In this document: piece by piece, positions 34,959 to 43,551 of the stretch
Position numbering within the stretch: position 1 is the first letter of the stretch
Layout: each line of letters starts with the position of its first letter
Assembly (NCBI GenBank): GCA_002726275.1
Contig: PBSO01000017.1
Coordinates: 7,583 to 55,966, forward strand
From: Methanobacteriota archaeon
Lineage (GTDB): Archaea; Thermoplasmatota; Poseidoniia; Poseidoniales; Thalassarchaeaceae
DNA: 48,384 nt
Direction of reading: 5' to 3'
Notes under the pieces: generated by a model
What the model saw: only the letters and a program-made list of their open reading frames with translations
What the model was told of the DNA's origin: nothing
Database searches by the model: none
Made by a program: the position numbers and the translations under genes

Positions 34959-36503
34959 TCAGTTTCCAAGCCACATTGGCAATGGGCGCTCAAATCCAAC
35001 TAATCTGAGTCCGCTGATTGCAGCAGTGTCCATATTCATGGCCCTGAGGTTCCTCCTGCTTAACATGTCCATTCTCTCCACCCCCACCTCTCTCATCCAA
35101 CCCCTGAGGCCTGAGTTAATTGTCGAAATATATGAGCTCAATTCGTCATCTCCGGGAACTGGTCCAACAAACAGCGAACATCCAGCCGAAATTGCAATAA
35201 TGAGGTCTTCAGAACTTGGCGTAGTGTCCATCTCAATTGCTATTGTCCGACCCTGTGATTCGAAATCCATGGCCCTAGATGCCAATCCAATTCTTGGTAG
35301 GGCGGATGCACCCCTATTCCCGCCCGGTGTCCCGGCGTGAACTATGGCCCCATCTAGATCCAATTCAGTCACAAGTCTGAACAGGTGCTCCACCCTTTCC
35401 ACCCCATCCCTGAGGAAAATTAGGGATGAATCGCCCATCGAGCTGGTCAATGAAACAACTAGGGCCTCGATCTCAGCATCATTGAGCGGGGGCAAATCTG
35501 CAAGATCAAGCACAACTCCAGAGCACCTCACAATGTTTTCAGTGGCATTGGATAAACCATCCTTGCCAACAATGAGTAGGTCATTTCCCTGGGGGTCATT
35601 ACCAACCATGGCCGGTTGCCTGTCTCTGCCCGGGAATTTTATTGAGCTCCCATTATCGCCACGAATGAGCCACGGAATCTGGAAAAACATTCCTCCCTCG
35701 TCCTTGCCCACGGGCATTACTCTAGTGCCGCTTTCGACAGGAAATTGTTCGGACAGCCTATCAGTCGCCGATGGAAAGATACCAATATTCTGGAATCCTT
35801 CTGAGACCCATCTTCGAGGGGAAACGTTTTCCGATATTCCCTGATTTTCTGCTTCTAGGACCAATGCATCGTCGCCAACAGAAAGGCCAAGGGGCTCCAG
35901 ATGAATAGAAAAATCTTCGATCTCAGAATTGGAAATTGACCTCATTGATGCTCCATGGCCCGGTGGCGGACAACTCCCTGCAATCACAATTTTTCCACCA
36001 GTTATTCCAACTCCGGGAGTGGGTCCGGCGGATCCCATTATTATCACAACACCCCCAGACATCCCCGCTCCGACATTGCTGCCAACGTGCCCCCTGACAA
36101 CTAGGGCGCCCCCAGACATCCCCGCTCCCGTATCGCTACCAGCAGAACCGTGGATGGTAATTGAACCCCCGGACATATGGAAACCAGCCCTATCTCCTAC
36201 GTCTCTCTCGACCACTGCCCTGCCATCAGTTTGGAAAGCCCCTAGCATTGAACCACATCCGCCTTCAACAGTTAGAGATCCTCCTCTATTCATACCACCC
36301 ACACATTCTCCAAGATCGCCCAGTATGAGCACCCTTGACTTGGGGGGGAGGTGGGTGATTACACCAAACTCGCCATTGCGAGGTTTTAGGTCCCCTCCTG
36401 AGCCATAACCGATCTTAATCAGACGGTCCTTTTCCATAGCCTCAGGGAGCATTTTGGCAATGTCTCTGTTGAGCTTGAGACTCTTCGCGGTCAATTCTCT
36501 CAT
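34959..36503 (-). CDS. GXGXG-domain / glutamate-synthase-like protein with reversed domain order
   Basis: 514 residues. Residues ~40-205 form a GXGXG beta-helix like the C-terminal domain of glutamate synthase large subunit or formylmethanofuran dehydrogenase FwdC/FmdC: repeated 'GSDTGAGMSGGALVV', 'GSNVGAGMSGGVVII', 'PTPGVGITGGKIVI'. The remainder is a diverged FMN-domain-like region, with 'LDLDGAIVHAGTPGGNRGASALPRIGLA' resembling the GltS FMN loop and 'RGWMREVGVERMDMLSRRNLRAMNMDTAAISGL' resembling the GltS end. In classical GltS the GXGXG domain follows the FMN barrel; here it comes first and the barrel is short. Whether it binds FMN or makes glutamate is uncertain. Coupled to pheT. Confidence 0.68.
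   Translation of the reverse strand: MRELTAKSLKLNRDIAKMLPEAMEKDRLIKIGYGSGGDLKPRNGEFGVITHLPPKSRVLILGDLGECVGGMNRGGSLTVEGGCGSMLGAFQTDGRAVVERDVGDRAGFHMSGGSITIHGSAGSDTGAGMSGGALVVRGHVGSNVGAGMSGGVVIIMGSAGPTPGVGITGGKIVIAGSCPPPGHGASMRSISNSEIEDFSIHLEPLGLSVGDDALVLEAENQGISENVSPRRWVSEGFQNIGIFPSATDRLSEQFPVESGTRVMPVGKDEGGMFFQIPWLIRGDNGSSIKFPGRDRQPAMVGNDPQGNDLLIVGKDGLSNATENIVRCSGVVLDLADLPPLNDAEIEALVVSLTSSMGDSSLIFLRDGVERVEHLFRLVTELDLDGAIVHAGTPGGNRGASALPRIGLASRAMDFESQGRTIAIEMDTTPSSEDLIIAISAGCSLFVGPVPGDDELSSYISTINSGLRGWMREVGVERMDMLSRRNLRAMNMDTAAISGLRLVGFERPLPMWLGN
36052..36128 (-). repeat. 20-bp direct repeat pair inside the GXGXG beta-helix
   Basis: cccccagacatccccgctcc (plus-strand reading) occurs at 36052-36071 and again at 36109-36128, a period of 57 bp or 19 residues. 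That equals one beta-helix turn ('GAGMSGG'). Confidence 0.85.
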
Positions 36504-36653
36504 CGCACTCGGTACGCGGACACGAGCAAGTGGTCTTCATTGTGACGGGCCACAATATAACTGTCATGACTTTTGTTGAACAGACTAATCCAGCGAATGG
36601 GTATGTTGATAGAGGGCAGTCATGGTCCTCCAAATGGGGAGACGCGGATTCTC

Positions 36654-37694
36654 ATGGGCGCTATTAGGGTTGCAATCAATGGCTTTGGAACAATTGGAAA
36701 GCGCGTTGCAGACGCCGTAGACGCCCAAGATGACATGGAAGTAGTGGGGGTGACTAAGACCGGACCCTCATTCGGATGCGATTTAGCAGTAAAGAAGGAA
36801 TTCCCACTTTACTGTACATTTGATGATGAAGCATCTGTCTCAAGATTCGCCGAGCAGGGATATGTTTGCTCCGGGGGACTCTCCGATTTGCTGTCAATAG
36901 CCGATGTCGTTGTAGATTGTGCACCTGGAAAGATGGGCGCAGAAAATCTGGCTAAATATCAATCAGCCGGAATCAAATATATGTTCCAAGGGGGAGAAAA
37001 GCACGCTCTCACGGGACTGTCCTATACATCATCTGCAAACCACTCAGAGAATCTGAATGCTCAGGGGACGCGAGTCGTCTCATGCAATACAACCGGACTC
37101 TCTCGAACTTTAGTGCCACTTTACGAACACTGCGGCTCTTTGAAAGTCGAGTGCACAATGATCCGTCGTGCAGCTGATCCGGGAGACTCACACAAGGGTC
37201 CCATCAATGCAATCAAACCCGTCCTCAAGGTGCCTAGCCACCACGGTCCCGATGTGATGACGGTCAAGCCCGAGATTGAGATAAACAGCCTCGCAGTGGC
37301 AGTACCGACAACAATCATGCACGTCCACTCGATAATTGCTGACCTGCCCCCCGGTCACGGCCTCACTACAGAGACTATTCTGGAGCTCTGGGGAAATACT
37401 CCCAGAGTCATAATTATGAATGGTTCAGAAAATCGTATTACAACTACCGCAGAAGTAATGGAGATGGCTCGAGACATCGGTAGGAAATGGGGCGATTTGC
37501 ACGAGATTTTCGTATGGGAGGACGGAGTCAAGTTAGTTGGTGATAGGCTGTATTATTTCCAAGCCATTCACCAAGAAAGCGACGTTATTCCTGAGAACGT
37601 GGATTGCATCCGTGCACTCATGGGGACCGAGTCTGACTGGAAGAAGAGTGTCGCCAAGACAGATGCCGCAATTTCCCGCTATTACGGCCTCTGA
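36654..37694 (+). CDS. gap: Type II (archaeal) glyceraldehyde-3-phosphate dehydrogenase
   Basis: 346 residues from ATG 36654 (MGAIRVAINGFGTIGKRVAD). Interconverts glyceraldehyde-3-phosphate and 1,3-bisphosphoglycerate with NAD(P). The N-terminal Rossmann motif is GFGTIGKRV. The catalytic Cys144 is in 'VVSCNTTGLSRTL', the archaeal GAPDH signature, distinct from the bacterial 'SCTTN'. 'RRAADPGDSHKGPINAI' and 'PSHHGPDVMTV' are further archaeal-type conserved stretches. Length and motif order are normal. Monocistronic by context: the upstream gene is divergent and the next gene starts 86 bp later. Confidence 0.95.
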   Translation: MGAIRVAINGFGTIGKRVADAVDAQDDMEVVGVTKTGPSFGCDLAVKKEFPLYCTFDDEASVSRFAEQGYVCSGGLSDLLSIADVVVDCAPGKMGAENLAKYQSAGIKYMFQGGEKHALTGLSYTSSANHSENLNAQGTRVVSCNTTGLSRTLVPLYEHCGSLKVECTMIRRAADPGDSHKGPINAIKPVLKVPSHHGPDVMTVKPEIEINSLAVAVPTTIMHVHSIIADLPPGHGLTTETILELWGNTPRVIIMNGSENRITTTAEVMEMARDIGRKWGDLHEIFVWEDGVKLVGDRLYYFQAIHQESDVIPENVDCIRALMGTESDWKKSVAKTDAAISRYYGL

Positions 37695-37765
37695 GTGGGA
37701 TTATCGCCCCCAAAATACCGACTTGTGAACTAATCAACTGTAGTTAACGGTCAAAAGTCAGACTT

Positions 37766-37780
37766 GGGTCCGTAGGACCC
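37766..37780 (+). promoter_or_regulatory. Inverted repeat abutting the start codon of the 1596-aa subtilase
   Basis: gggtcc-gta-ggaccc is a perfect 6-bp palindrome with a 3-nt spacer. Its last base is directly before the ATG at 37781. It could be an operator, or a short hairpin occluding the start. No clear TATA box is positioned for a leaderless start here. Confidence 0.45.
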
Positions 37781-40700
37781 ATGTACGCAAGGAGAAAGAC
37801 GCTATTGTCTATTTTCCTCCTACTGATTTCAACTTGGTCGGGATCGGCCGTAGCAGAAATGCGGGATGCTGATTCGAGTAGCCTGGAAGCCCCTTCCTCC
37901 GAATGGTCCGGGCAGTGGTCTCTACTTTCACGTGCAGACTTATTTGAGTATCAGATTAGGGAGTCATCAGGTCTTATTTTCTCTCCCTTCGGCAACTTTG
38001 ATCCATCCAAAGAACCATTGCCCATGGGTCCAGATTGGCTTAGAAATACGGCAAATCCAAACAACCCCCCCATCCTCATCATTCAATCAGTTGATTCAGA
38101 CTTATCCACCTTGATAGAAGATCTAGAAAATAACGGATTCAGAATTCTTGACTTCATCCCCGACAGCTCTCTTATCGTCAGGGCCCCCTCTGACCACCAA
38201 GAAAAACTCGTCAATATAGGCCATGTCAGATGGTCCAGCGTCATGCCAACTTCATGGAAGGTTTCGCCTGAAATCTTGGCCTTGGCCCCTTCAGAGGAAC
38301 TCCTTGATCTGGAAATAATACCGACCTCAGACTTAGACGCCGATCAATTATCCGAACTATCTTGGCATTTGTCCCAGATTTCAGAAGACTATGGCAATAG
38401 GGATATTTGCGATTTGAATCTATGCCAACTCAGGGCAGTTGATCCAATGTGGATCGCTCCAATAGCAATGGACTGGAGGGTTTTGAGCGTTCAGAAATAT
38501 GGTGAATTGGCAATTCACAATAGCAATGCATGGACAATCTCTGGCCTAGAAGGGGCATACTCGAGTAGTTCAAACACCCTCAATGGATCTGGTGAGGTTT
38601 TGGCCATTTCCGATACAGGTCTGGATGAAGACCATGGAGATTTCAATGGCAGGGTTAGGGGCATATATGATCAGTTCGGGCCCGATAACAGCCATTCTGA
38701 TATGAATAGCGGACACGGCACCCATGTTGCTGCCACCCTTCTTGGCGATGGATCAGGCGATACTGCCTCAAAGGGTATGGTTCCTGATGCCACATTCCAC
38801 TTCTACCAACTAGAAGCCGATAGCTCAGGTGTTCTGGCCAGATGGGGTTCTCTTTACGAGATGTTCACCCATTCATGGGACCAAGGAGCTAGGATTCAGA
38901 CAAACAGTTGGGGCAATACAAACCTAGTCGGAGAGTACTCCTCCGATTCTCGTTCTGTCGATGATTTCGTCTACGACTATCCGCGATTCCTAGCACTATT
39001 CTCAGCGGGCGACCTCGGTCCGAATTCCAACTCAGTAACACCTCCAGGTACCGCAAAAAATGCACTGACCGTAGGAGCCTCAACCACAGGCGCCTACTCG
39101 AGCGTACCGGAAGGTTCGGTTTCCGAAACCTCATCTTCAGGAACTACCTTGGACGGGAGGATAAAGCCTGACATCGTGGCTCCAGGGGTGATGATTTGCT
39201 CTGCTAGGGCGGAGGAAGCCCAGTACGCAAGTGGCAACTCATGTTCATCGGCCACCCATAGTGATGGGACGACTCCTCTGTATATGGCCCTGAATGGGTC
39301 ATCTATGGCCACTCCCGTCGCCGCTGGCGCCGCTGCGATGACCAGGCAGTACCTCAGGGAATCAGAGGGGATCAGCGAACCGCGCTCCGACCTAATCAGG
39401 GCCATTCTCATTAATGGGGCCGAGGATCTTGGCAATCCCGATATTCCAAACGCACTTGAGGGGTGGGGGCAACTGGATCTGCAACAGAGTTTGTATCCAT
39501 CTGGCACTTTCAATGATGACATCATGGGAAGTTCAGAGGGGAGCTTGAATTTATTCTATGACGACTCTAGACAACTCATGCCAGGTCACAGTTTTGCCTA
39601 TACATTTGAGATGTCCAGCGATGCCATGGGGGGGATTGATATCACATTGGTGTGGAATGACAGAGAGGGATCAGCAATTGCTAACCAGAGCGCTCCACGC
39701 TTAGTCAATGACCTTGACCTCAGGCTCACTGCTCCAAATGGCTCAGTATACATTGGAAACAGCTTCTCGGCTGGATTCAGCATTATGGGGAGTGGGAATG
39801 AGGACAGGCTGAACAATGTCGAGAGAATTAGACTGCCCTCTGGGGTCAGCGACATTATCGAAACGTGGACTGTTGAGGTGGGTCATGCCGGTGGTTACCT
39901 GCAGGATTACTCCCTAGTGGTAACGGCCAGCGCATCAGAGGTCGAGAAAGCGGATCTTGCAGTATTCGAAGGCTCATTGACTACCTCCATTGAAAGCCCC
40001 CTGCAAGGGGATACCTTGCTAATTGAGGCAGCATGGGGCAATAGGGCCTCTGCACCTACTGGGATCTACGATATCGAGATCGAGGACCTGACGACAGGGA
40101 ACATTATCCACACTTCTACCAGGGCCTCACTCAATGGGGGAGAATTGGACTCCTACTCATTTCCTCATTCATTCTCTTCAACTGGGGAGCACCTTCTTGA
40201 GTTGAGGCTGGACCCAGATTCAGTAGTGGAAGAAATTAACGATGAAATATCGGGGACAGATAACAACAAAGTCACAGTATCGGTAACGGTTTCTCAGATT
40301 GGCGTTAGGGTAACGCCAATGATGGAGGATGGGGGATTCCCAAGCAATCCCGCACAGTTGGAACAGGCGATGAGCAGAACCCTTGACCCTCGAACCGGGA
40401 GCTCGATATATTTCGACCTCGAACTTAGGAATGAGGGAACCTCGCCAATTTCTGTGAGACTGAGCGTCTCCCCGGTCCAGATTGTCTCCGAGAATGGGAT
40501 ATTGCAGCAACCATCTGATGAGTGGTGGAAACTACTCAATGAGTCCGGCCCATGGAACCTCGCGCCATTCGGCGATGAGGGTGATCGTATTGTGGTACAG
40601 TTGAACCTAACAGACATCGACACAGACATAGACAATCCCGCCGGAGCAGTTTATGCGCTTCCAGGGACTTTCGTCACGGACCTGAATCTATACGACGTAA

Positions 40701-42571
40701 ATGCCCCCACTGTCTCTAACTCCATCAGGTTAGAGGCCGAGGTGGAGAGGGTCGAGGGACTATACACCATTGCTGCTGGTACTGAGGATCTCGGAGCAGA
40801 ACCGGGCGAATTCGCAATTTTCTCCCTTTCAGTGAAGAACACAGGAAACGGCCCGACCCAGTATAGGGTAACTTGTGATTCAGAAAATCAATGGACTATT
40901 TTCATTGGAAACAGTCAATCCTCGGACATCACACTGGATCCTCTTGGTAGGTTGCAATTCCTGCCAATCCCGATTAAGGTAAGAGTCCCAGATTCCCAGA
41001 ATGGGGAACCGTCTGCTGGTACCACGGAAGATCTGTCATGCACTACCACTTCTGTCAATGATCCTACCCTTACCACAACTGAAGATGCAACTGTGGAGGT
41101 TCTAGAGAATATGGATTTCCTGACGGATATCTTTTCTGTGGATGAACCTGATATTTGGACACCGCTGGGGGCACTCGCTGCCGCATCAGACAGAGCTGTC
41201 CTCAATGGGGACACCGTGGCAACTAAGATGGTGGTAACTAATGATGGAAATGTACCAATGACATTCGAAGTTACAGCACTTTCCTCGCTAAACACGTGGC
41301 CCGTGCAAATAGTACACGATTCGGACGAGTCATTGGAGGGTGTTTCTTTCACAATCCCTGCTGGCTCGCAGGCAACTGTAACCGTAAACACAATCGTTCC
41401 CATGACTGCACAGATGGGGGACTCGAATACCATAACCATCAGGACCGTTCAGGAGGGAGGGGAGATGGTCACTAATGCCACCAAGCTAGTCGTACTAGAG
41501 TTGGCGCACTTGGACCTAGTCGGTGATGAGAAGATTTCGGTAGCACTGGGCACTAGCGGGATAGCTTCGATACATGCCCACAATGTCGGGAATGTGGAAT
41601 TATCAGTATCTCTGACGATGGGAACCCTCCCAGATGGGTGGTCAGCCGGCTTCCTATCTTCTCGTGATTTTCAGATGGGGATGAACCAGGAAGCGACAAT
41701 AACGGTGGCCTTAGAATTGCCTGGAAACCTAACCTCTGGACCTCTAGCGAGTACTGTCCCTGTCATCATTGAGGCATTAACGCCTAGTGGGGTCTCCCAG
41801 TCCTACACAGTGTGGATGCAAGTCGAAGTACTGCCGTCATCATGGCTCATGTTCGAATGTCAGAGCACCTCGATAGAGGGAATCGTTGCTGGCACTGAAG
41901 GGGAGTTTGAAGTTACTCTAACAAACTGGGGGAATGTGGACTCCGAGTTTACAATTGACTTGGTAACGCCCGATGGTTGGTCAGTATCAATCTACTCTCC
42001 ACATTCAGGACCACTTTCCCCTGGACAGACTATCCAGATATTGGTAACCGCAAGCCCCGGCGACTCCACGGAGTTCGGCCTCGTTCAACTGTCTCTGCAA
42101 GCGAACTCAATCTCGTCAGATGTGACATCCACCAATGGCAATATCGAATTACAGGTTAGTAAATCCAGAGATTCAGATTCTGGATTGATTCCACCTTGGG
42201 CGTACGCGATAATTTTCCTATTGCTACTTTCGACCACGGTTGTCCTCGGATTGAGGATGAGGAAGTCAACCTCCGAAGGGCTAAGGCCGGAAGAAGAATT
42301 GATCCCGCCTGGTTCCGCACTCCTCTCGGGGACCCAAAATGAGAGAATGGCAGCTGCAATGGAGACAAGCGTTTCAGGCGAGGTTCTAACTGGAACGGTT
42401 TCTGACGACGAAATTGAATCGGCCTTGAGCTCTTCCTCATTGCCATCACTTGAGATTCCCAGTTCTCCAGAGGGAGCTCCACCTCTTCCTCTCGGTGGCC
42501 TTCCAGAAGGATGGACAATGGATCAGTGGGTCGCTTACGGGCACCTCTGGTGGGAGCAGAATCGTCCGTGA
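37781..42571 (+). CDS. Giant secreted subtilase (Kp-43-like S8) with CARDB/NEW3 repeats and C-terminal anchor
   Basis: 1596 residues. Signal peptide MYARRKTLLSIFLLLISTWSGSAVA. A pro-region of ~230 residues precedes the catalytic domain, with Asp278 in 'ISDTGLDEDHGD', His312 in 'SGHGTHVAATLLGD' and Ser508 in 'NGSSMATPVAAGA'. The usual oxyanion Asn in 'AAGN' is Asp411 here ('FSAGDLGPN'). After the protease comes a jelly-roll domain of Kp-43 type ('TLVWNDREGSA', 'LVNDLDLRLTAPNGSVYIGN', 'LNNVERIRLPSG'). CARDB/NEW3-like repeats continue to ~1460 ('NTGNGPTQYRV', 'TNDGNVPMTFEV', 'HNVGNVELSVSL', 'TNWGNVDSEFTI'). A transmembrane helix (~1468-1488) leads to a ~100-residue cytoplasmic tail ending 'GWTMDQWVAYGHLWWEQNRP'. 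Probably cell-attached extracellular protein degradation. Confidence 0.92.
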   Translation: MYARRKTLLSIFLLLISTWSGSAVAEMRDADSSSLEAPSSEWSGQWSLLSRADLFEYQIRESSGLIFSPFGNFDPSKEPLPMGPDWLRNTANPNNPPILIIQSVDSDLSTLIEDLENNGFRILDFIPDSSLIVRAPSDHQEKLVNIGHVRWSSVMPTSWKVSPEILALAPSEELLDLEIIPTSDLDADQLSELSWHLSQISEDYGNRDICDLNLCQLRAVDPMWIAPIAMDWRVLSVQKYGELAIHNSNAWTISGLEGAYSSSSNTLNGSGEVLAISDTGLDEDHGDFNGRVRGIYDQFGPDNSHSDMNSGHGTHVAATLLGDGSGDTASKGMVPDATFHFYQLEADSSGVLARWGSLYEMFTHSWDQGARIQTNSWGNTNLVGEYSSDSRSVDDFVYDYPRFLALFSAGDLGPNSNSVTPPGTAKNALTVGASTTGAYSSVPEGSVSETSSSGTTLDGRIKPDIVAPGVMICSARAEEAQYASGNSCSSATHSDGTTPLYMALNGSSMATPVAAGAAAMTRQYLRESEGISEPRSDLIRAILINGAEDLGNPDIPNALEGWGQLDLQQSLYPSGTFNDDIMGSSEGSLNLFYDDSRQLMPGHSFAYTFEMSSDAMGGIDITLVWNDREGSAIANQSAPRLVNDLDLRLTAPNGSVYIGNSFSAGFSIMGSGNEDRLNNVERIRLPSGVSDIIETWTVEVGHAGGYLQDYSLVVTASASEVEKADLAVFEGSLTTSIESPLQGDTLLIEAAWGNRASAPTGIYDIEIEDLTTGNIIHTSTRASLNGGELDSYSFPHSFSSTGEHLLELRLDPDSVVEEINDEISGTDNNKVTVSVTVSQIGVRVTPMMEDGGFPSNPAQLEQAMSRTLDPRTGSSIYFDLELRNEGTSPISVRLSVSPVQIVSENGILQQPSDEWWKLLNESGPWNLAPFGDEGDRIVVQLNLTDIDTDIDNPAGAVYALPGTFVTDLNLYDVNAPTVSNSIRLEAEVERVEGLYTIAAGTEDLGAEPGEFAIFSLSVKNTGNGPTQYRVTCDSENQWTIFIGNSQSSDITLDPLGRLQFLPIPIKVRVPDSQNGEPSAGTTEDLSCTTTSVNDPTLTTTEDATVEVLENMDFLTDIFSVDEPDIWTPLGALAAASDRAVLNGDTVATKMVVTNDGNVPMTFEVTALSSLNTWPVQIVHDSDESLEGVSFTIPAGSQATVTVNTIVPMTAQMGDSNTITIRTVQEGGEMVTNATKLVVLELAHLDLVGDEKISVALGTSGIASIHAHNVGNVELSVSLTMGTLPDGWSAGFLSSRDFQMGMNQEATITVALELPGNLTSGPLASTVPVIIEALTPSGVSQSYTVWMQVEVLPSSWLMFECQSTSIEGIVAGTEGEFEVTLTNWGNVDSEFTIDLVTPDGWSVSIYSPHSGPLSPGQTIQILVTASPGDSTEFGLVQLSLQANSISSDVTSTNGNIELQVSKSRDSDSGLIPPWAYAIIFLLLLSTTVVLGLRMRKSTSEGLRPEEELIPPGSALLSGTQNERMAAAMETSVSGEVLTGTVSDDEIESALSSSSLPSLEIPSSPEGAPPLPLGGLPEGWTMDQWVAYGHLWWEQNRP

Positions 42572-42602
42572 CCATTATCACTGCATCCTAGGTCGGAATC
42601 AC

Positions 42603-43217
42603 ATGGCTGGCTCTATTGTATTGTTTGGTCCGCCTGGGGCTGGGAAGGGGACACAAGCAGGTAAGATATCTGAAATTACTGGGAAACCACAGGTCTCTAC
42701 TGGGGACATGCTAAGGTCAGCAGTTGCCGAGGGCACACAATTGGGTCACGAAGCCAAGACGTTCATGGATGCGGGGCTCCTCGTTCCTGATTCCATAATT
42801 ATTGGACTAATCTCCGAGAGGCTAAGAAATGATGATGCATCGAATGGTGTTCTCTTTGATGGCTTTCCTAGAACAATTCATCAAGCAGAGGCACTAGAAG
42901 AAATAGTCTCAGTAACATCAGTGATATCAATTGAAGTTCCCGACGAATCGATCATTGAAAGAATAGTGGGAAGGAGGATGGATCCGGAAACCGGGGAGAT
43001 ATACCACATCAAGTTCAAACCCCCTCCAGAGGAAATATCCCTTAGGGTCATCCAAAGGAGGGATGACACCGAGGAGACTGTTAGGAGCAGATTAACCGCA
43101 TATCACGAACAGACGGCACCACTAGCTGATTGGTACTCCGAAAAAGGCCTACTAGTTCGAATCGATGGGGATATGCCAATCGAAGAGGTAGGCAAGTCAA
43201 TAGCTTCCAAACTGTGA
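42603..43217 (+). CDS. adk: Adenylate kinase (bacterial-type)
   Basis: 204 residues from ATG 42603 (MAGSIVLFGPPGAGKGT). Converts AMP + ATP to 2 ADP. P-loop GPPGAGKGT at 9-17; AMP-binding 'STGDMLRSAV' and 'FDGFPRTIHQAE'. The LID segment 'GRRMDPETGEIYHIKFKPPP' is of the short, Cys-free type, so there is no zinc. 'RRDDTEETVRSRLTAYHEQTAPL' is standard. This is the bacterial/eukaryotic Adk family, not the trimeric archaeal AdkA. The TGA stop (43215-43217) is followed in the same frame by the RNase P component 4 sequence. Confidence 0.95.
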   Translation: MAGSIVLFGPPGAGKGTQAGKISEITGKPQVSTGDMLRSAVAEGTQLGHEAKTFMDAGLLVPDSIIIGLISERLRNDDASNGVLFDGFPRTIHQAEALEEIVSVTSVISIEVPDESIIERIVGRRMDPETGEIYHIKFKPPPEEISLRVIQRRDDTEETVRSRLTAYHEQTAPLADWYSEKGLLVRIDGDMPIEEVGKSIASKL

Positions 43218-43220
43218 GGG

Positions 43221-43550
43221 ATTGAAATTTCTAGAAGAGGGCAAAGCCGGTCAAGAACTTCCCGAAGGAGGAAGTCGGACGCTGCGGAGACAATATCTGA
43301 GCTATCAGAAACCCTCTCCAGTAATATTTCCAGAGACATAGAGATCGCAAATGTGGCAGCAAGGGATATATTGAGAGTTGGAAGGAGACATGGTAAGAGG
43401 CCAGACTCCGGGATTTCTAGGATGATATGCAGGTCCTGCAAAAAATCTCTCTCACCAGGTGCGAACTCAAGAATTAGAATTGTCTCCAAGCAGGTGGTTA
43501 CAACATGCCTGTATTGTGGCAGGGTCAGAAAGTTTAGTCCGGGTGAATAG
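43221..43550 (+). CDS. rnp4: Ribonuclease P protein component 4 (Rpp21 homologue); start codon not canonical
   Basis: About 110 codons are open between the adk TGA and the stop at 43548-43550. The C-terminal half is diagnostic: 'ISRMICRSCKKSLSPGANSRIRI' and 'VVTTCLYCGRVRKF' give the four zinc-binding Cys of Rpp21/Rnp4. The N-terminal helices ('AAETISELSETLSSNI', 'IEIANVAARDILRVGRRHGKRP') also fit. The frame between 43218 and 43352 has no ATG, GTG or TTG; the first is GTG at 43353, which would remove the first helix. I list ATT at 43221 as a provisional start, with a GAGGG next to it. The alternative is readthrough or reinitiation from adk. The protein is part of the RNase P holoenzyme that trims the 5' ends of tRNA precursors. 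The YhbY-like gene follows immediately. Confidence 0.72.
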   Translation: MEISRRGQSRSRTSRRRKSDAAETISELSETLSSNISRDIEIANVAARDILRVGRRHGKRPDSGISRMICRSCKKSLSPGANSRIRIVSKQVVTTCLYCGRVRKFSPGE

Positions 43551-43551
43551 T

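Noticed and set aside
35929-36408. 159-aa Pro-rich plus-strand open frame
   Set aside because: It is the antisense of the GXGXG repeats; the Pro-rich pattern (PDIPAPT) is a mirror of the Gly codons.
42450-42602. 51-residue N-terminal extension of adenylate kinase
   Set aside because: Overlaps the end of the subtilase gene; the Adk fold begins at MAGSIVLFGPPG.
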